In this document: piece by piece, positions 1-9,243 of the stretch | How the letters are laid out: each line of letters begins with the position of its first letter | Position numbering within the stretch: position 1 is the first letter of the stretch | From: Bombilactobacillus mellis | GTDB taxonomy: Bacteria > Bacillota > Bacilli > Lactobacillales > Lactobacillaceae | Direction of reading: 5' to 3' | DNA length: 64,000 nucleotides | NCBI RefSeq assembly: GCF_000967245.1 | Contig: NZ_KQ033877.1 | Coordinates: 327,660 to 391,659 of the forward strand | Notes under the pieces: generated by a model | The model's database searches: none | The model's input: only the letters and a program-made list of their open reading frames with translations | What the model was told of the DNA's origin: nothing | Position numbers and translations under genes: made by a program

Positions 1-1
1 T

Positions 2-874
2 TCTAATTCAATTCGGATGGTTTTGTATCAAATTGATAACCAATATCAAGCACAGGAAATAACCCGCTATCGCCATTTTGTTCAATTAGCTAAGGATATG
101 ACAGCTGCCGGAGCAATTAACCAGCTGAATTTTGCTGCAGGAATTCAAACATTGCAGCAATTTCATCAAATTATTATCGAACAGCAAGTAACTAAAGTAA
201 TTGCTACTGCAACTGAAGCTATTCGTAAAGCGAGTAATCAAAGTGAATTCTTGCAGGCCGCTCAAGTTCAGGCTCAAATTAAAATTCAGGTTTTAACTGG
301 TCAGCAAGAGGCTTATTATGATGCATTGGCAATTCAGACTCATTTAAATTTGAGTGATTTTTTATTTTTAGATACTGGCGGCGGCAGCTTTGAGTGGGGC
401 TGGAGGTCTTCTCGAGGTCTTCAGGCTGCTAGTTGGCCTTATGGAGCAGTTAAGCTGTATGATGAATTGCATAAACCGCAACAATTATCCTTGACCTTGA
501 TTGAACAATTACAGCAGTATTTATTCAAATATATGCGAAAAATTCAGCCGTCAGACCGTTTGAATTTGGTAGTTATTGGGGGTGTACACAACACTTTATT
601 TACGGTTATGCAGCAGGCCACTGATCACTGGCTGCCTGTGGAACAGGTCGATTCATGGGTCAAATTAATTGAACATAATTCATTGACACAGAATTTAAAA
701 TTAGAAAATATGGAAATGCAGCGGGCTCCTTTTATGGCAGTCGGTTTACTACCATTAAGCACGGTTTTAAATTATTTTTCTATTGCTCAAATATGTTTTA
801 GCAAGGTCGGTCTGCGCAATGGTATTTTATGGGAATATTTGCAACAGGCAGCTTTAAAAGAAGAGGAAAGTTAG
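2..874 (+). CDS. ppx: Ppx/GppA-family exopolyphosphatase (5' truncated by window edge)
   Basis: Exopolyphosphatase / guanosine pentaphosphate phosphohydrolase family, which releases phosphate from polyphosphate or pppGpp. The reading frame is open to the left edge: the codons before the first ATG at 17 read SNSIR, the end of the family's DIGSNSIR phosphate-binding loop, so the true start lies outside the window. The second phosphate-binding motif DTGGGSFEWG is near residue 118. About 290 residues are visible, matching the short, actin-fold-only members that lack the C-terminal HD domain. Ppk often lies next to ppx, but it cannot be seen here. The gene ends at a shared terminator. Family is sure; polyphosphate versus pppGpp as substrate is not. 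Confidence 0.85.
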   Translation, partial: SNSIRMVLYQIDNQYQAQEITRYRHFVQLAKDMTAAGAINQLNFAAGIQTLQQFHQIIIEQQVTKVIATATEAIRKASNQSEFLQAAQVQAQIKIQVLTGQQEAYYDALAIQTHLNLSDFLFLDTGGGSFEWGWRSSRGLQAASWPYGAVKLYDELHKPQQLSLTLIEQLQQYLFKYMRKIQPSDRLNLVVIGGVHNTLFTVMQQATDHWLPVEQVDSWVKLIEHNSLTQNLKLENMEMQRAPFMAVGLLPLSTVLNYFSIAQICFSKVGLRNGILWEYLQQAALKEEES

Positions 875-885
875 ATCCGGAAGTC

Positions 886-925
886 AAAAAAGGACTGAAA
901 CTATTTGATTTCAGTCCTTTATTAA
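886..925. terminator. Bidirectional intrinsic terminator between ppx and the PEBP gene
   Basis: A perfect 12-bp inverted repeat (AAAGGACTGAAA / TTTCAGTCCTTT) with an 8-nt loop, flanked by A and T runs, sits between two convergent genes. It can serve both strands. Confidence 0.8.
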
Positions 926-931
926 CAAGAG

Positions 932-1441
932 CTAACCGCGATAAGGTAAAATTATTTTTTGGTGAGTTAAAATATGTCCTTCCATCGCATGTAATAATTC
1001 ATTCATCCAAAAGCCTGGTGCTAAAGCTAATTTTTGATCTAAAGCATAAATACGCAATTCATAATTATGAACACCTTGAGGTGGAGTAGGGCCAACGTAA
1101 TGTTGACAGATGAGCGGGTCTTTTTCTTGAATATAAGGACTGGCGGTAGAATTTTTTCCTTGGATCATGGAAAAGGGAGGTTTTTGACTGGAATTTTCCG
1201 GGATTTCAGTTAGATCACCGGGTAAATTAGCAGCTGTCCAGTGAATCCAAGAAAAACCCGCTACCGGAATGGAATCAGGATCGATAAGCGTTAGGGCAAA
1301 ACTAACAGTTTGAGCAGGTTGTTCATAAATACTGATTGGAAACGAACGTAGCGGGTAGGCTCCTTTAAAATCAGCAGCATCACCAAATTTGCCATATTTT
1401 TTCGGCAATTGTCCTTGATTCAATTTAACTGTAATTTTCAT
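932..1441 (-). CDS. YbhB/YbcL-type phosphatidylethanolamine-binding (PEBP) family protein
   Basis: A 169-residue cytosolic protein of the bacterial PEBP (Raf-kinase-inhibitor-like) family. Visible family motifs are the DPDSIPVAGFSWIHW segment near residues 52-66 (the usual DPD...HW anion-pocket motif), YVGPTPPQGVHNYELRIYAL in the middle, and a C-terminal GHILTHQKIILPYR strand. The length fits the family. The start ATG (1439-1441) is preceded by AAAGGAGTC on the reverse strand. Its role in bacteria is poorly defined. It stands alone between two forward genes and shares a terminator with ppx. Confidence 0.88.
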   Translation of the reverse strand: MKITVKLNQGQLPKKYGKFGDAADFKGAYPLRSFPISIYEQPAQTVSFALTLIDPDSIPVAGFSWIHWTAANLPGDLTEIPENSSQKPPFSMIQGKNSTASPYIQEKDPLICQHYVGPTPPQGVHNYELRIYALDQKLALAPGFWMNELLHAMEGHILTHQKIILPYRG

Positions 1442-1463
1442 TCCGAAGACTCCTTTAGATTAA

Positions 1464-1472
1464 TGCTATAAT
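1464..1472 (+). promoter_or_regulatory. Extended -10 promoter element for the HExxH gene
   Basis: TGCTATAAT is an exact extended -10 (TGnTATAAT) about 43 bp upstream of the ATG at 1515. No good -35 is visible, as is common with extended -10 promoters. Confidence 0.5.
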
Positions 1473-1514
1473 CAAACTAGTTTTAAGATTATTGTACAAT
1501 CAGTGAGGAAGAAT

Positions 1515-2459
1515 ATGCAAATAACGGATTTTAGTTTACAAGTGCAACAATTATTGCAGCAGGTACAGCAGCAAGCACAAAAAGAAATTATTCTGGAAAG
1601 TAATGGCCGCCATGAAGATTGGCTGGCTTTTGACCAATCTGGTCATAAAGTAGATGCGGCAGGCAAGATTCATTTACAAATGGCCCATTCCAGTATTCCG
1701 GATTTTACTTTAGCTCATGAATTGCGCCATATTGAGTGGGAACTACAAGATTATGCCCGAATTAAATTTCCTTTAACTACTGGTCAACCCGAATTGGATC
1801 GGCAATTAAAGATTACCGCTTCTTCGTTAATTGGCAGTGTGGAACACCTGTTAATTATGCAAAAACAGCGAAAGCAAGGAGAAGTAACTGCAACAGTGGA
1901 AAAGGAATTTGTAAAAGGAATTTCTCAGAATTTAGCTTGGCAAGATGTCAATTTAGATAATTATTTTATTTATTATACATTGATTTTATTAGATATTTTG
2001 ACCTTGAGCCAAGGTCAGGATTTAGATCATTGGCAGCAGCATTATCCTAAAGCTTATGCGGCTGCCGGCAAACTCTATCAACAAATAGCTGAAAATACAC
2101 GGCCGACAGCCTTTTCTGTGCGACGCCAGCAAGTACGGCTCTTAGAATTATTTGCTCAACTACTAGTTGAAAATTCCTATCCGTTTTTACCTTTGAACGA
2201 CTTTGTGCTGCTGGAACCGGTTGTAAGTTCCCGCCAATTACGGTTAACATTAGGACAAGTTTTTCAAATTAAACATAGCGAATTAAAAGATTTAAAAACT
2301 AATAACAGGGCGCTGATTTTAGTAGAATTAACGGACCAGCAAAATGCGGCAGTTTTGCGTTTTCAGCACGAATTGACCCCGGAGCAGTATCGCCAGCTTT
2401 ATCAAATGAATGTTCGTGAGTTTTTACAAATGCAGCAGGTTCATTATTACTTACGCTAG
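1515..2459 (+). CDS. Uncharacterised protein with HELRH putative zinc-peptidase motif
   Basis: A 314-residue soluble protein with no signal peptide. Near residues 68-72 it carries AHELRHIEWE, which fits the HExxH zinc-binding consensus of gluzincin-type peptidases. I do not see a certain third zinc ligand. The N-terminus is Gln-rich and helical. It resembles in outline a conserved lactobacillus family that some annotations call IpaB/EvcA-like, but I am recalling that without a search. An in-frame GTG lies at 1503, but ATG 1515 is preferred because GTGAGGAAG (1503-1511) is then its ribosome-binding site. It is followed by sir2 after a 79-bp gap. Real gene, function unknown. Confidence 0.7.
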   Translation: MQITDFSLQVQQLLQQVQQQAQKEIILESNGRHEDWLAFDQSGHKVDAAGKIHLQMAHSSIPDFTLAHELRHIEWELQDYARIKFPLTTGQPELDRQLKITASSLIGSVEHLLIMQKQRKQGEVTATVEKEFVKGISQNLAWQDVNLDNYFIYYTLILLDILTLSQGQDLDHWQQHYPKAYAAAGKLYQQIAENTRPTAFSVRRQQVRLLELFAQLLVENSYPFLPLNDFVLLEPVVSSRQLRLTLGQVFQIKHSELKDLKTNNRALILVELTDQQNAAVLRFQHELTPEQYRQLYQMNVREFLQMQQVHYYLR

Positions 2460-2538
2460 GCGAGTCCGAGCAATGTTTCAGTGAAATTGGGGAAATTAAC
2501 TGCTAATTTCGTAGTTTATTCATTTAAGGGGTGTGAAA

Positions 2539-3231
2539 ATGATGGATTTAAATCAAGCCTTAAAGCAGGCACATTATGTAGTATTTATGACAGGAGCCGG
2601 AGTATCAACGGCTTCGGGGATTCCTGATTATCGTTCAGAAACTGGAGTTTATGCAGGCAAGCAGAACGCCGAATACATGCTGAGTCACGATAATTTTACT
2701 CAACATCCAGCTGATTATTGGAATTTTGTCAAAGAAAATCTTTATTTTCCGGAAGCCCAGCCTAATATTATTCATCAAAAAATGGCTCAGATTGCGAACC
2801 AAAAAGGCTGTGTAATTACACAAAATGTTGACGGCTTAGATAAAAAAGCCGGTTGTCAAAATTTGGTCGAATTTCATGGTACTTTATATGATACTTATTG
2901 CACGAAATGTCGGCAAGCGGTAGATTGGCATCAATACTTGCAGGATTATCATCATCAAAATTGCGGCGGAATTATTCGTAGTTCAATTGTACTTTATGGG
3001 GAAAGTATTCATGAAGAGAGTGTAACACGCTCCTTGCAAGCAGTAGCGCAGGCAGATTTGATTGTAGTAGTCGGCACCAGCTTTCAGGTTTATCCGTTTG
3101 CAGGACTAATTCAGTATCGCCAACCGCAAGCCCAATTGATTGCGGTGAATAAAACTCCGTTAACAATGCCGGCCGGCGGACAGATGGTTGTCGGTGATGC
3201 TGTCAAAATTTTTCAAGAGGTCGAGGTTTAA
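2539..3231 (+). CDS. Sir2-family NAD-dependent protein deacylase
   Basis: A sirtuin removes acyl groups from lysines using NAD+, giving nicotinamide and O-acyl-ADP-ribose. GAGVSTASGIPDYRS (residues 19-33) is the NAD-binding loop, TQNVDGLD the second, and FHG with His113 the catalytic base. Zinc site: C121xxC124 is normal, but the second pair reads H139-Q-N-C142, so one Cys is replaced by His. The length of 231 matches small bacterial sirtuins. In-frame GTG 2533 and ATGs 2539 and 2542 are possible starts; AAGGGGTG at 2526-2533 favours an ATG. The stop overlaps the next start by one base, so the two are translationally coupled. Confidence 0.92.
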   Translation: MMDLNQALKQAHYVVFMTGAGVSTASGIPDYRSETGVYAGKQNAEYMLSHDNFTQHPADYWNFVKENLYFPEAQPNIIHQKMAQIANQKGCVITQNVDGLDKKAGCQNLVEFHGTLYDTYCTKCRQAVDWHQYLQDYHHQNCGGIIRSSIVLYGESIHEESVTRSLQAVAQADLIVVVGTSFQVYPFAGLIQYRQPQAQLIAVNKTPLTMPAGGQMVVGDAVKIFQEVEV

Positions 3232-3521
3232 TGGCTAAAATAGTCGATTATGATGCAGAAATGATGAATATAGATCGTCAGATTTTGCAGTTATTTGTCC
3301 AAAAATTAGATTTAGCCCAAAAAGCAGTGCAACAAAAACTGCAACAAAAAGAATTATTAGCGACGCGCGGAGAAGATATTGAAGCAGATGCAACGCAATT
3401 AGAATTATCACAGCGCCCAGAATATCGCGCTTATTTAAGGGATTTATTAAGAGATCTGCGTATTATTACCCGCCAATATCAAGCACTTTTGTATCAAAAA
3501 AATATTGAGAAAAAAGATTGA
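3231..3521 (+). CDS. Chorismate-mutase-like (AroQ-fold) small helical protein
   Basis: A 96-residue all-helical protein. The N-terminal stretch MNIDRQILQLFVQKLDLAQK follows the AroQ helix-1 pattern (IDxxILxLLxxRxxLAxxV), but the catalytic Arg of that helix is Lys here and the other AroQ catalytic residues are not obvious. Activity is therefore doubtful. It begins on the last base of the sir2 stop codon (TAATG), so it is coupled to the deacylase. No aromatic-biosynthesis gene is nearby. It could be a degenerate mutase, a regulatory subunit, or an unrelated coiled helical hairpin. Confidence 0.5.
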   Translation: MAKIVDYDAEMMNIDRQILQLFVQKLDLAQKAVQQKLQQKELLATRGEDIEADATQLELSQRPEYRAYLRDLLRDLRIITRQYQALLYQKNIEKKD

Positions 3522-3561
3522 AAACATTATGAGTTCTGGTCTTTTTTGTCAAAACCGGCAA

Positions 3562-3570
3562 TGCTATAAT
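3562..3570 (+). promoter_or_regulatory. Extended -10 promoter for metG
   Basis: TGCTATAAT, an exact extended -10, lies 34 bp before the metG ATG. A TTGTCA at 3546-3551 is too close (13 bp) to be the -35. No T-box fits in the short leader. Confidence 0.6.
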
Positions 3571-3586
3571 TTATAGCAATAATTAA

Positions 3587-5608
<2,022 letters not shown>

Positions 5609-5628
5609 GAAAATAAAAGAGGATTATT

Positions 5629-6408
5629 GTGAAAATATTTGACGCGCATACACATTTAAATGATGATCCTTTCGCAGGTAAAATCGATTATTATCTGCAA
5701 CGGGCAGCAGCATTAGATGTTAAAGAAATGGCGATAATTGGTTCCAACGCGCAATTTAACCAGAGTGCTCTGACTTTGGCCCAGCAATATCGTCAATTAC
5801 ATGCAGTAGTTGGTTGGCATCCAGAGTTTGCAGCCGCTTATAATCAGTTGGCAGAACAAGAATTAATCCAACAATTACAGTTGCCGGAAGTCATTGCTAT
5901 CGGAGAAATTGGCTTAGATTATCATTGGCCACAAAATCCGGCAGCCCCAGTGCAACAGCGGGTATTTGCCCAACAGCTGGATTTAGCCCAGCAATATCGA
6001 TTGCCTGTTAATATTCATACGCGTGATGCGTTTGCGGACACATATGCGGTTTTGCAAGCCCACTATCCGCATTTTGGGGTTATTATGCACAGTTTTAATG
6101 GCCCCCTGGAATGGTTGGAGAAGTTTTTAGATTTGGGCTGTTATATTTCCTATAGTGGTGTCGTTTCCTTTAAAAACGCACCGGAAGTCCGCTTAGCGGC
6201 CCAGCATACGCCTGCTGAACGCTTACTGGTGGAGACCGATGCACCATATTTGACCCCTGAGCCTTATCGCGGACAGCAAAATGAACCAGCATTTACCCAC
6301 TTTGTGGCTGCTGCTGTGGCCAAGTGTCGTCATGAATCTTTAGAGCAGATAGCCGCTCTTACTTGGAAGAATACACATGAGGTTTATCGTTTAAATGAAA
6401 AAGATTAA
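5629..6408 (+). CDS. tatD: TatD-family metal-dependent hydrolase (DNase)
   Basis: Amidohydrolase-superfamily nuclease of 259 residues. Metal-binding motifs are visible in order: FDAHTHL at residues 4-10, EIGLDYHW near 94-101, NIHTRDA near 128-134, MHSFNG, and ETDAPYLTPEP near 204. The start is GTG, with AGAGGATT just upstream. The stop lies inside rnmV, a 14-base overlap. Between metG and rnmV the gene order matches Bacillus and most lactobacilli, suggesting a housekeeping nucleic-acid role rather than a Tat role. Confidence 0.95.
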   Translation: MKIFDAHTHLNDDPFAGKIDYYLQRAAALDVKEMAIIGSNAQFNQSALTLAQQYRQLHAVVGWHPEFAAAYNQLAEQELIQQLQLPEVIAIGEIGLDYHWPQNPAAPVQQRVFAQQLDLAQQYRLPVNIHTRDAFADTYAVLQAHYPHFGVIMHSFNGPLEWLEKFLDLGCYISYSGVVSFKNAPEVRLAAQHTPAERLLVETDAPYLTPEPYRGQQNEPAFTHFVAAAVAKCRHESLEQIAALTWKNTHEVYRLNEKD

Positions 6409-6967
6409 AGAAGTGCTGGTTGTTGAAGGCCGCTCGGATACAGCCCGGCTGCGGCAAGTACTAGGCGATGTGGATACGATTGAGACTAATGGATCAGCCA
6501 TTGATCATCGAACTCTGGCTTTAATTAAACAAGCCCAACAGCTTCGAGGAGTGATTGTTATTACTGACCCGGATTTTAATGGTCAAAAAATCCGACAAAA
6601 AATAATGGCAGCAGTGCCCCAGGCCAAGCAGGCCTTCATCCGTCGTCAAGATGGTATTCCTGCTAAAAGCCATGGGAGTCTAGGAGTAGAACATGCCAGC
6701 GCTAAAGCTATTATTTCTGCTTTGCAAAATGTTTGGACCCCTAAACAAGCACAAGCTGCAAGCTCCATTTCGCAAACACAATTAGTTAATCTCGGTTTGT
6801 TGGGGGCCGCTAATTCACAACAATTGCGGGCACTAGTGGGTGATATTTTGCATATCGGTTATGTAAATGCTAAACAATTATTACGGCGGCTAAATATGTT
6901 TGCCATTTCTCAACAACAATTAGAAACTGCTGTAAAGCAGGCAAAAGAGGAATTATATGGTAGTTGA
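6395..6967 (+). CDS. rnmV: Ribonuclease M5 (5S rRNA maturase)
   Basis: Toprim-domain endonuclease that trims both ends of 5S rRNA precursor, in Bacillus with ribosomal protein L18. The Toprim Glu motif VVEGRSDTARLRQ is at residues 8-20 and the metal-binding DxD motif ITDPDFNGQKIR near 56-67. 190 residues is typical. It overlaps tatD by 14 bases and ksgA by 11 bases, so the three are one translationally coupled unit. Confidence 0.95.
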   Translation: MKKIKEVLVVEGRSDTARLRQVLGDVDTIETNGSAIDHRTLALIKQAQQLRGVIVITDPDFNGQKIRQKIMAAVPQAKQAFIRRQDGIPAKSHGSLGVEHASAKAIISALQNVWTPKQAQAASSISQTQLVNLGLLGAANSQQLRALVGDILHIGYVNAKQLLRRLNMFAISQQQLETAVKQAKEELYGS

Positions 6968-7853
6968 AAAATTTGATATTGCTGATCCTCTAAGGACTCA
7001 GGCTATTTTAGAACGTTATCAGATTCGGGCTCAAAAATCATTGGGACAGAATTTTTTAAACGATCCTCAGGTCGTCAATCGGATTGTAGCTACAGCGGCA
7101 ATTGATTCTCAAGACGTCATTTTAGAAATTGGACCGGGTATTGGTGGATTAACGCAGCAGTTAGCTAAAAGTGCCGCTCAGGTTTATGCTTGGGAAATTG
7201 ACCAACATTTAATCCCAATTTTGCAGGAAAATTTGGCCGATTTTTCTAATATTCAAATTATTCCGGCTGATATTTTACAAGTGGATTTGGCTCAATTTTT
7301 TCAAGAGCATAATTTAGAGCAGCGCTCAGTCAAAGTTGTGGCCAATTTACCGTATTATATTACTACGCCAATTTTATTAAGACTATTGCAAGCTCCTGTT
7401 TTTTTAACGCAATTAGTTTTAATGATGCAAAAAGAAGTTGCCCAACGTGTCTGTGCTCAACCACACCACCGCGAATATGGTGCTTTAAGTGTATTAGTGC
7501 AGGCCAAAAGTATTCCTCAAATTACGCAAATAGTCTCACGGCAGGCTTTTAGCCCTGCTCCGAAAGTAGATTCGGCGGTGGTAAATTTTGATCTTTGTGC
7601 TCCTTTACCGGTGACAATTGCTGATTATGCACAATTTGGTCATTTTGTTCAGGCCATCTTTCGCCAAAAACGCAAGACCTTAAAAAACAATTTAATTGCT
7701 TATTTAGGTAAAACGCCAACTCATTTACAACAATTACAGCATGTCTATCAACAATTAGGTTATCCATCCACTATGCGGGCAGAACAGTTAAGCCTTCAGC
7801 AAATTGTGGAATTACAGCAAGCAATTAACGAGGAATTTTTTCCAAAAAAATAA
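6957..7853 (+). CDS. ksgA: 16S rRNA (A1518/A1519) dimethyltransferase
   Basis: Dimethylates two adjacent adenines in helix 45 of 16S rRNA using SAM, a late 30S assembly checkpoint; loss gives kasugamycin resistance. RAQKSLGQNFLNDPQVVNRI near residues 24-43 is the family N-terminal signature. EIGPGIGGLTQQL is SAM motif I and NLPYYITTPIL the NLPY catalytic motif. The C-terminal helical rRNA-binding domain is complete. The ATG lies within the rnmV end (11-base overlap). Confidence 0.97.
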   Translation: MVVEKFDIADPLRTQAILERYQIRAQKSLGQNFLNDPQVVNRIVATAAIDSQDVILEIGPGIGGLTQQLAKSAAQVYAWEIDQHLIPILQENLADFSNIQIIPADILQVDLAQFFQEHNLEQRSVKVVANLPYYITTPILLRLLQAPVFLTQLVLMMQKEVAQRVCAQPHHREYGALSVLVQAKSIPQITQIVSRQAFSPAPKVDSAVVNFDLCAPLPVTIADYAQFGHFVQAIFRQKRKTLKNNLIAYLGKTPTHLQQLQHVYQQLGYPSTMRAEQLSLQQIVELQQAINEEFFPKK

Positions 7854-7917
7854 ACCTTTTCGTTGGTAATTTAATAAAGAGAGCTTCTTAATTTGAATGA
7901 AATATTTCTTAATTAGA

Positions 7918-7946
7918 TTGTATTTTGTTAATTATTGTGATATAAT
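7918..7946 (+). promoter_or_regulatory. Promoter of veg
   Basis: TTGTAT (7918-7923), a 17-bp spacer ending in TGA, then consensus TATAAT (7941-7946). The extended -10 and full -10 suggest strong expression, as known for the Bacillus veg promoter. Confidence 0.8.
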
Positions 7947-7969
7947 ATCCCTGCGAAGGGGTTGAGTTT

Positions 7970-8203
7970 ATGCCAGCATCATTTGCTTCAATTAAACGCG
8001 GTCTAGACGGACATATTGGTGATGGAATTACAGTAATAGCCCAAGCAGGCCGAAAACGTGTTACTCGGCGTCACGGAAAATTAGCCGAGACTTTTCATTC
8101 TGTTTTTGTTGTAGATTTAGATCCTACGGAAAATTCTTTCGAACGAGTATCCTATAGTTATGTTGATTTATTAACGAAGTCCATTGAGTTGACTTTTGAT
8201 TAA
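7970..8203 (+). CDS. veg: Veg protein
   Basis: A 77-residue Veg-family protein (DUF1021). In Bacillus subtilis Veg is abundantly made and stimulates biofilm matrix genes; its biochemical action is unclear. The conserved N-terminus SIKRGLDGHIGDGITVIAQA and the basic RKRVTRRHG segment identify it. Spacing to the AAGGGG ribosome-binding site is normal. It is monocistronic, with its own strong promoter and terminator, in the ksgA-veg-purR order seen across Bacilli. Confidence 0.93.
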   Translation: MPASFASIKRGLDGHIGDGITVIAQAGRKRVTRRHGKLAETFHSVFVVDLDPTENSFERVSYSYVDLLTKSIELTFD

Positions 8204-8227
8204 GATTGCTGCGGCAATCTTTTTTTG
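8204..8227 (+). terminator. Intrinsic terminator of veg
   Basis: GATTGC/GCAATC stem with a short TGCG loop followed by eight T with one G break, beginning right after the veg stop codon. Confidence 0.85.
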
Positions 8228-8246
8228 TACAAAAAATTACTTCTTC

Positions 8247-8277
8247 TTGATAAAATGTTCGGGTTATCGGTTATAAT
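8247..8277 (+). promoter_or_regulatory. purR promoter with candidate PurBox operator
   Basis: TTGATA (8247-8252) and TATAAT (8272-8277) with a 19-bp spacer. Inside the spacer, the reverse strand reads CCGAACATTTT (8252-8262), matching the core CCGAACWWT of the lactococcal PurBox. PurR boxes are classically bound by PurR near purine promoters, so this suggests autoregulation. Confidence 0.55.
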
Positions 8278-8310
8278 ATAATTAAATTGAAAACTAAGCA
8301 GGTACATTTT

Positions 8311-9156
8311 ATGAAAATACGAAGAAGTGAACGTTTAGTAGGGATGACGCATTATCTGGAAACCCAGCCATATCGTCTGATACCTCTACCGTTTTTTGCT
8401 CAAAAATATCAAGCAGCCAAGTCTTCTATTAGTGAAGATATTACAATTTTAAAGCATGCTTTTTTAGCTAATAGTATGGGTTATATTGAAACTTTGCCCG
8501 GTGCCGGAGGTGGAGTTATTTTTACTCCGGGAATTAATAAAGCTGTGGCGACACAATATTTGCAGATTTTACAACAAAAAATGTCTGATCCGCACCGAAT
8601 TTTACCGGGCGGCTATCTCTATTCTTCTGATATAATTGGAGATCCAACACTTTTGCGGAAAATCGGTTTGTTAATCGCTACGCGCTATGCCGGCCAAAAA
8701 GCAGATGCCATAATGACTGTAGCTACGAAAGGAATTCCTATTGCCCAAAGTGTAGCTTATTATTTGAATGTTCCTTATGTAATTGTGCGCCGGGAATCGA
8801 AAATAACTGAAGGTCCGACTTTAAGCGTAAACTATGAATCTGGTTCTTCTTCGCGTGTGGAAAAGATGGAACTGTCCAAGCGGAGTTTGCCTGCGGGAGC
8901 GAAAATTATCGCTGTGGATGATTTTATGAAAGGTGGCGGTACAGTTAGCGGAATGCGTAACTTAGTTCAAGAGTTTGCCGGTGAATTGCTAGGTATTAGT
9001 GTATTAGTTGATGCAAGCAGCTCCTCTTCTTGTCATCAGCCAATGGTTACGACTTTGTTAAATGTTCAACAACTAGATGTACAGCGCCCTAAGCTTACAG
9101 TAGGATTAGGTAATTATTTAGACATGACTGATTTCAGCCATTTTCATAATAACTAA
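8311..9156 (+). CDS. purR: Purine operon regulator PurR
   Basis: PRPP-responsive transcription regulator of purine genes in Gram-positives: repressor in Bacillus, activator in Lactococcus. An N-terminal winged-helix domain (residues about 1-75, including RLVGMTHYLE and KSSISEDI) precedes a phosphoribosyltransferase-like domain with the PRPP loop AVDDFMKGGGTVSGM. The ATG at 8311 is chosen over an in-frame TTG at 8287; an AGCAGGT site is upstream, and MKIRRSERLVGMT is the usual N-terminus. The product is 281 residues. A candidate PurBox lies in its own promoter. prs, which makes the effector PRPP, is two genes downstream. Confidence 0.95.
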   Translation: MKIRRSERLVGMTHYLETQPYRLIPLPFFAQKYQAAKSSISEDITILKHAFLANSMGYIETLPGAGGGVIFTPGINKAVATQYLQILQQKMSDPHRILPGGYLYSSDIIGDPTLLRKIGLLIATRYAGQKADAIMTVATKGIPIAQSVAYYLNVPYVIVRRESKITEGPTLSVNYESGSSSRVEKMELSKRSLPAGAKIIAVDDFMKGGGTVSGMRNLVQEFAGELLGISVLVDASSSSSCHQPMVTTLLNVQQLDVQRPKLTVGLGNYLDMTDFSHFHNN

Positions 9157-9176
9157 ATCATAATTTTAGATAAATA

Positions 9177-9205
9177 TTGAGCCTAATTCTACATTAAGGT
9201 ATGAT
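9177..9205 (+). promoter_or_regulatory. Promoter of glmU-prs
   Basis: TTGAGC (9177-9182), 17-bp spacer, TATGAT (9200-9205), followed by a GAAGGGAATTGG ribosome-binding region before glmU. Confidence 0.7.
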
Positions 9206-9243
9206 ATTCATGGAAAAATATAGCGATTGAAGGGAATTGGATA

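Noticed and set aside
829-1089. Open frame overlapping the ppx end
   Set aside because: It runs through the terminator and antisense to the PEBP gene, with no ribosome-binding site.
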